This document shows, piece by piece, positions 6,438 to 7,867 of a DNA stretch of 7,867 bases. Each line of letters begins with the position of its first letter. The first letter of the stretch is position 1. Below the pieces are notes generated by a model. It was not told where the DNA came from, did no database searches, and saw only the letters and a list, made by a program, of their open reading frames with translations. Source of the stretch: Nitrososphaerota archaeon (lineage in GTDB: Archaea; Thermoproteota; Nitrososphaeria_A; Caldarchaeales; Wolframiiraptoraceae); NCBI GenBank assembly GCA_021157985.1, contig JAGGVM010000077.1:1-7867 (forward strand). The letters are read 5' to 3'. The translations under genes were made by a program, and so were the position numbers.

Positions 6438-6863
6438 ATGTTCGGGGAAACGTTCGTGGCGTTAAGCGGCTATTTTCTCAGGAGTCTTCTGGCCTCGATA
6501 GGCTTTCTGATAGCGTTCATACTGACTTGGAGCTCGAGAAGTAGAGTTAAGGAGAGGGCCAGGGGCCTGACCTACGCGTCCATCGGCTTCCTCATAGGAT
6601 TCCTCGGCACGCTGATCACGGGCTTCCTAGGAGCATACGTTTATCGGCTGCCGATCCTCCCGCTCATACTACGCGGACAAGGGATGAGCGCGCAGAAAAT
6701 CGCTGAAACGATCCTCCTCTACAACCTCGCGTTCGACGCCGCGCATCTGGCCTCGACCCTCACAGCGCTGATCCTCGCAGGCTACGGCATACATAGATTC
6801 GTCGTCGATCTAAAGACGGGCCATTCGTCAACGGCGGAAGATCAGCGGGTTGGGAAACGTTAA
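6438..6863 (+). CDS. small membrane protein of unknown function, about three transmembrane helices
   Basis: I do not recognise this 141-residue protein. Hydrophobic segments fall at about 9-31, 46-69 and 98-117, with a weaker hydrophobic patch at 70-79. The basic loop between the first two (RSRVKERAR, 34-42) and the basic tail suggest N-terminus out and C-terminus in. The first two helices share the sequence ASIGFLI (19-25 and 47-53), which hints at an internal duplication. The C-terminal 20 residues are hydrophilic. ATG 6438 lies about 35 bases after an AAATATAT box in the gap after priL, so it probably has its own promoter. No enzyme or transporter motif is visible. Coding nature rests on a clear membrane pattern, sensible start and promoter. 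Confidence 0.78.
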   Translation: MFGETFVALSGYFLRSLLASIGFLIAFILTWSSRSRVKERARGLTYASIGFLIGFLGTLITGFLGAYVYRLPILPLILRGQGMSAQKIAETILLYNLAFDAAHLASTLTALILAGYGIHRFVVDLKTGHSSTAEDQRVGKR

Positions 6864-6881
6864 TGCCTCCGGTTCCCGCAT

Positions 6882-6890
6882 CATTAATAG
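6882..6890 (+). promoter_or_regulatory. TATA-like box upstream of the zinc-finger gene
   Basis: CATTAATAG, centred about 32 bases before ATG 6918 and 45 before TTG 6931. The spacing fits the out-of-frame ATG better than the in-frame TTG, which is the reason for questioning the start of the zinc-finger gene. Confidence 0.45.
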
Positions 6891-6930
6891 CCTCGTTTCA
6901 GCAAGTGGAGCTGGGAGATGCCGTTGAAGA

Positions 6931-7299
6931 TTGATAAGGATAAGGTTGAATTGGGAGAAGAACGCGTCGAGGCTGGCCGCTAAGCTCGCCGAGAAACTGG
7001 CGGAGAGAGCGATTCTACCATTCCTGAATAGGAGCCAAATAGTTCTCGACGACACCTCAGCGGATCAACCGCTCAGCCTCCAGGAAGCCTACAGGCTCGC
7101 GGCCGAGGCGTTAACCGAGGCCGGGATAAAGTCGAGAAGCATATCGATATCCGGGGAAGAGATAGTGGTCGATGACGAGAAGCCGGAGGCCGGGGAGGAG
7201 CCGCCCGTCAAGCTCTACATCTGCCCCCACTGCGGGTTCGTCACACCCTACGAGGAAGAATACTGGAACCACCTGAAGATCCACTACGTAGGCTTCTAG
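6931..7299 (+). CDS. small protein with C-terminal C2H2 zinc finger; start uncertain
   Basis: The product (122 residues from TTG 6931) has an N-terminal amphipathic helix rich in Ala/Lys/Glu (ASRLAAKLAEKLAERA, 12-27), a middle region with a helix (QEAYRLAAEALTEAG, 51-65) and an acidic linker. It ends with a zinc finger CPHCGF...HLKIH: C98, C101, H114, H118, exactly C-x2-C-x12-H-x3-H. Single C2H2 fingers on small archaeal proteins are often taken as nucleic-acid binding or regulatory, but the role here is unknown. Start problem: the frame is closed by TGA at 6925-6927, so the first candidates are TTG 6931 and TTG 6946, yet the best-placed start for the TATA-like box (ATTAATA at 6883-6889) is ATG 6918 in another frame. 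This could be a frameshift or a sequencing slip. Its stop TAG overlaps that of the opposite-strand gene. Confidence 0.82.
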   Translation: MIRIRLNWEKNASRLAAKLAEKLAERAILPFLNRSQIVLDDTSADQPLSLQEAYRLAAEALTEAGIKSRSISISGEEIVVDDEKPEAGEEPPVKLYICPHCGFVTPYEEEYWNHLKIHYVGF

Positions 7300-7781
7300 G
7301 GCTTGAACCTCTTCTTCCAGAGCTCGAGCTCGGATAAGCCGTAAAGCTTCTTGACCTCCTCTTCGTCGAAGAGGTTCTCGGCTTCGTCTCCGAAGATCTC
7401 CACGGAGAGATTGGCGACGGTCCTGAAGGGGAGCCCCGCCTTCCTAATGGTCGAAAGCATGATCGAAGTGGTTTCGTGCAGAAGCCTCCACTCAACTGGA
7501 AGCGAAGCGTATCTGAGATCTTCAACCAATTTCTTAAGCTGTAGGAGGAATTTCCTCAGATCCTCCTCGAACTCGAAGAAGACTAGGTTGCTCCTCTCCG
7601 CGGCTTCAGCGAGCCTCTGAGCCGACGCCATAACCATGGAGATCCTCCAATTCAACTCGATAGAGGACACTTTGGTCAGGTACTCCTCAAGCCTCTCGAC
7701 TCTCCTCTCGAGCTCCTCGACCCTGTTCAGAAGCTCCACCCTTATTTTCCTCAGCTCTTCTACCAAATTTTGAGAACTCAA
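7296..7781 (-). CDS. coiled-coil protein of unknown function
   Basis: I do not recognise this 161-residue soluble protein. The N-terminus (about 5-40) is a strong coiled-coil candidate with heptad-like Leu/Val and Glu/Arg spacing (VEELRKIRVELLNRVEELER, 7-26). Two more helices follow (about 44-65 and 68-90). The C-terminal third is mixed and ends in a charged helix (ELELWKKRFKP, 151-161). No Cys and no catalytic motif are visible. The start is TTG at 7781-7779, since the frame is closed by TAG at 7799-7797 and no ATG or GTG lies between. A TATA-like GTTTTTAAGG lies roughly 38 bases upstream. It converges on the zinc-finger gene, the stops sharing CTAG at 7296-7299. It may work as a dimerising or scaffold partner, but this is only an inference from the coiled coil. 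Confidence 0.78.
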   Translation of the reverse strand: MSSQNLVEELRKIRVELLNRVEELERRVERLEEYLTKVSSIELNWRISMVMASAQRLAEAAERSNLVFFEFEEDLRKFLLQLKKLVEDLRYASLPVEWRLLHETTSIMLSTIRKAGLPFRTVANLSVEIFGDEAENLFDEEEVKKLYGLSELELWKKRFKP

Positions 7782-7814
7782 GCTTTCGATCCTGGCCTAA
7801 TTAACCATCGGATG

Positions 7815-7824
7815 CCTTAAAAAC
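7815..7824 (-). promoter_or_regulatory. TATA-like box for the coiled-coil gene
   Basis: Minus strand GTTTTTAAGG, about 38 bases before the TTG start at 7781. A second AT-rich site (GGTTAATTA, 7798-7806) is only about 21 bases away and less well placed. No gene is supported from 7782 to the window end. Confidence 0.4.
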
Positions 7825-7867
7825 GTTAGAGGGCTCAGCGCGAGTAAACGCCTACGAGCTCGGCTTC

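Noticed and set aside
7800..7867. Possible gene or RNA at the right edge
   Set aside because: The stretch is too short, with no convincing frame, start or fold; only a promoter-like box is supported.

Overview
The window comes from an archaeon, most likely a thermophilic member of the Thermoproteota/TACK side. The evidence is an archaeal-type ribosomal gene order (uL3-uL4-uL23-uL2), archaeal-type ribosomal protein sequences, an archaeal/eukaryotic primase large subunit, and AT-rich TATA-like boxes about 25-35 bases upstream of start codons, as in leaderless or short-leader transcripts. The DNA looks GC-rich by eye, uses many AGG/AGA and ATA codons, and some genes seem to start with TTG. The exact lineage cannot be fixed from the sequence alone.

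Left part (1-2831, minus strand): ribosomal proteins uL3, uL4, uL23 and uL2, read right to left. uL2 runs off the left edge. uL4 and uL23 overlap by ATGA. uL3 and uL4 are separated by 81 bases that hold a T-rich stretch and a TATA-like box, so uL4-uL23-uL2 may have its own promoter.

Middle part (2832-6367, plus strand): a divergent promoter region separates uL3 from an unrecognised 160-residue protein with a faint PD-(D/E)XK nuclease-like pattern. Next comes an asparagine-synthetase-like protein with an intact ATP-binding PP-loop but a decayed glutaminase domain with no N-terminal Cys. It is followed by an HDDC2/YfbR-type HD-domain nucleotidase and the Fe-S primase large subunit PriL. The last two suggest a nucleotide/replication theme, but each has its own TATA-like box, so one operon is not proven.

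Right part (6368-7867): a small three-helix membrane protein, a small protein with a perfect C-terminal C2H2 zinc finger (its start is problematic), and a convergent coiled-coil protein on the minus strand. The stop codons of the last two overlap in a shared CTAG. No tRNA, rRNA, CRISPR array or insertion sequence was seen. The best leads are the decayed asparagine-synthetase-like protein with its upstream partner, the unusual uL2 loop, and the possible frameshift at the zinc-finger gene.
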